Assembly: GCA_938015445.1 (NCBI GenBank) | Contig: CALLPE010000018.1 | Span: forward strand, 186,001-250,000 | Reading direction: 5' to 3' | DNA from: an uncultured Pirellulales bacterium | GTDB taxonomy: Bacteria > Planctomycetota > Planctomycetia > Pirellulales > Thermoguttaceae | DNA length: 64,000 nucleotides | Part shown: positions 63,529 to 64,000 of the stretch, piece after piece | How positions within the stretch are numbered: the first letter of the stretch is position 1 | Layout of the letters: every line of letters starts with the position of its first letter | The notes under the pieces: generated by a model | What the model was told of the DNA's origin: nothing | The model's database searches: none | The model's input: only the letters and a program-made list of their open reading frames with translations | Translations under genes and position numbers: made by a program

Positions 63529-64000
63529 ATGACTAAGCGCGGGGCATCCGATTCGAAAACCACCATCGTACAGACGTCGCAGTCGCGGCGGAGCGACGTC
63601 GGTCGAGATCGGGGCAAGCCGGGGGCCAACCAGCCAAAAGGGGCAGGCTTCATTTCCGCGGCTGCCGTGCGCGAGACGGTCGAATCGGTGGTCATCGCCT
63701 TCGTGTTGGCTTTCATGTTCCGTACTTTCGAGGCCGAGGCCTTCGTTATCCCCACCGGCTCGATGGCCCCCACGCTGATGGGACGCCATAAAGACGTGAC
63801 CTGCCCAGAATGCGGCTTCGCTTTTCAGGCCAGTGCCAGCGAAGAAGTCAACGAGGATGGCACGCCCAAAGAACCCCGCGAAAGATACACCGTGCGCAGT
63901 TGTACTTGCCCGATGTGCCGCCGCACGTTCGAGGTTGACAGCGGGCGGAGGGAACATCGCTCTTTCAAAGGCGACCGAATTATTGTAGCCAAGTTTCCCT
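63529..64000 (+). CDS. lepB: Signal peptidase I, 5' part (runs off right edge)
   Basis: The first 157 codons of a signal peptidase I, the membrane enzyme that removes signal peptides from exported proteins. A helix (residues ~48-66, 'RETVESVVIAFVLAFMFRTF') is followed by box B 'FVIPTGSMAPTLMG' with nucleophile Ser78. A zinc ribbon insert follows: CPEC at 92-95 and CPMC at 127-130. The sequence ends just after 'SFKGDRIIVAKFP'; the Lys box lies beyond the edge. The ATG at 63529 has GAGGAAAG upstream. It sits 161 bp after the paralogous gene in the same direction. The presence of the zinc ribbon in both is notable. Confidence 0.92.
   Translation, partial: MTKRGASDSKTTIVQTSQSRRSDVGRDRGKPGANQPKGAGFISAAAVRETVESVVIAFVLAFMFRTFEAEAFVIPTGSMAPTLMGRHKDVTCPECGFAFQASASEEVNEDGTPKEPRERYTVRSCTCPMCRRTFEVDSGRREHRSFKGDRIIVAKFP

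Overview
The window looks like a chromosomal segment of a GC-rich member of the Planctomycetota, probably a Pirellulales-like lineage. The evidence is the mix of families: a DUF1598 secreted protein, a giant secreted protein that begins with the planctomycete 'LESRVLLA' extracellular-targeting motif, DUF1573, an HzsA-related dihaem protein with a nearby Tat-exported isomerase-like protein, a PilZ-like 'MNQRKS' protein, FHA-GAF signalling and a PEP-CTERM protein. I see no insertion sequence, prophage, CRISPR array, rRNA or convincing tRNA. The taxonomic call is inference from protein families.

Layout. Bases 1-930 hold the start of an FHA-GAF regulator running off the left edge. DUF1598 (1445-2812), a cyanophycin synthetase-like ligase (3658-6267) and a small membrane protein (6368-6829) follow on the plus strand. 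A 2044-aa surface protein (7540-13674) carries an N-terminal trypsin-like domain, about ten autotransporter-type beta repeats and a PEP-CTERM tail. It converges on a membrane-anchored 1479-aa TPR protein. Then come a plant-type galacturonokinase, a five-unit 28-bp tandem array, and a 4298-aa secreted protein with lamin-tail, PA14, chitobiase-C, two CotH-kinase and dockerin-like modules (20307-33203).

From 33340 to 39046 are housekeeping and conserved genes: prs, a GspF-like protein, a DUF374 acyltransferase overlapping xseA, and a conserved hypothetical. From 39819 to 43551 is a candidate corrinoid methyl-transfer group: a URO-D-like methyltransferase, a 61-aa orphan protein, a B12-binding protein and DUF1573. 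MFS, Rrf2 and histidine-kinase genes follow. A secreted pair (HzsA-related cytochrome, Tat-exported isomerase-like protein) lies at 48047-52103. holA, mgtE, an HTH regulator, a BNR protein, a 911-aa secreted protein, a PilZ-like membrane protein and two tandem zinc-ribbon-bearing signal peptidase I genes close the window, the last cut by the right edge.

Functionally the window is rich in export and envelope biology (signal peptidases, PEP-CTERM, Tat, GspF, giant secreted proteins) plus single-copy core genes (prs, xseA, holA, mgtE). The most distinctive feature at DNA level is that several genes end in short tandem duplications that include the stop codon, and that several intergenic gaps carry short degenerate direct repeats.
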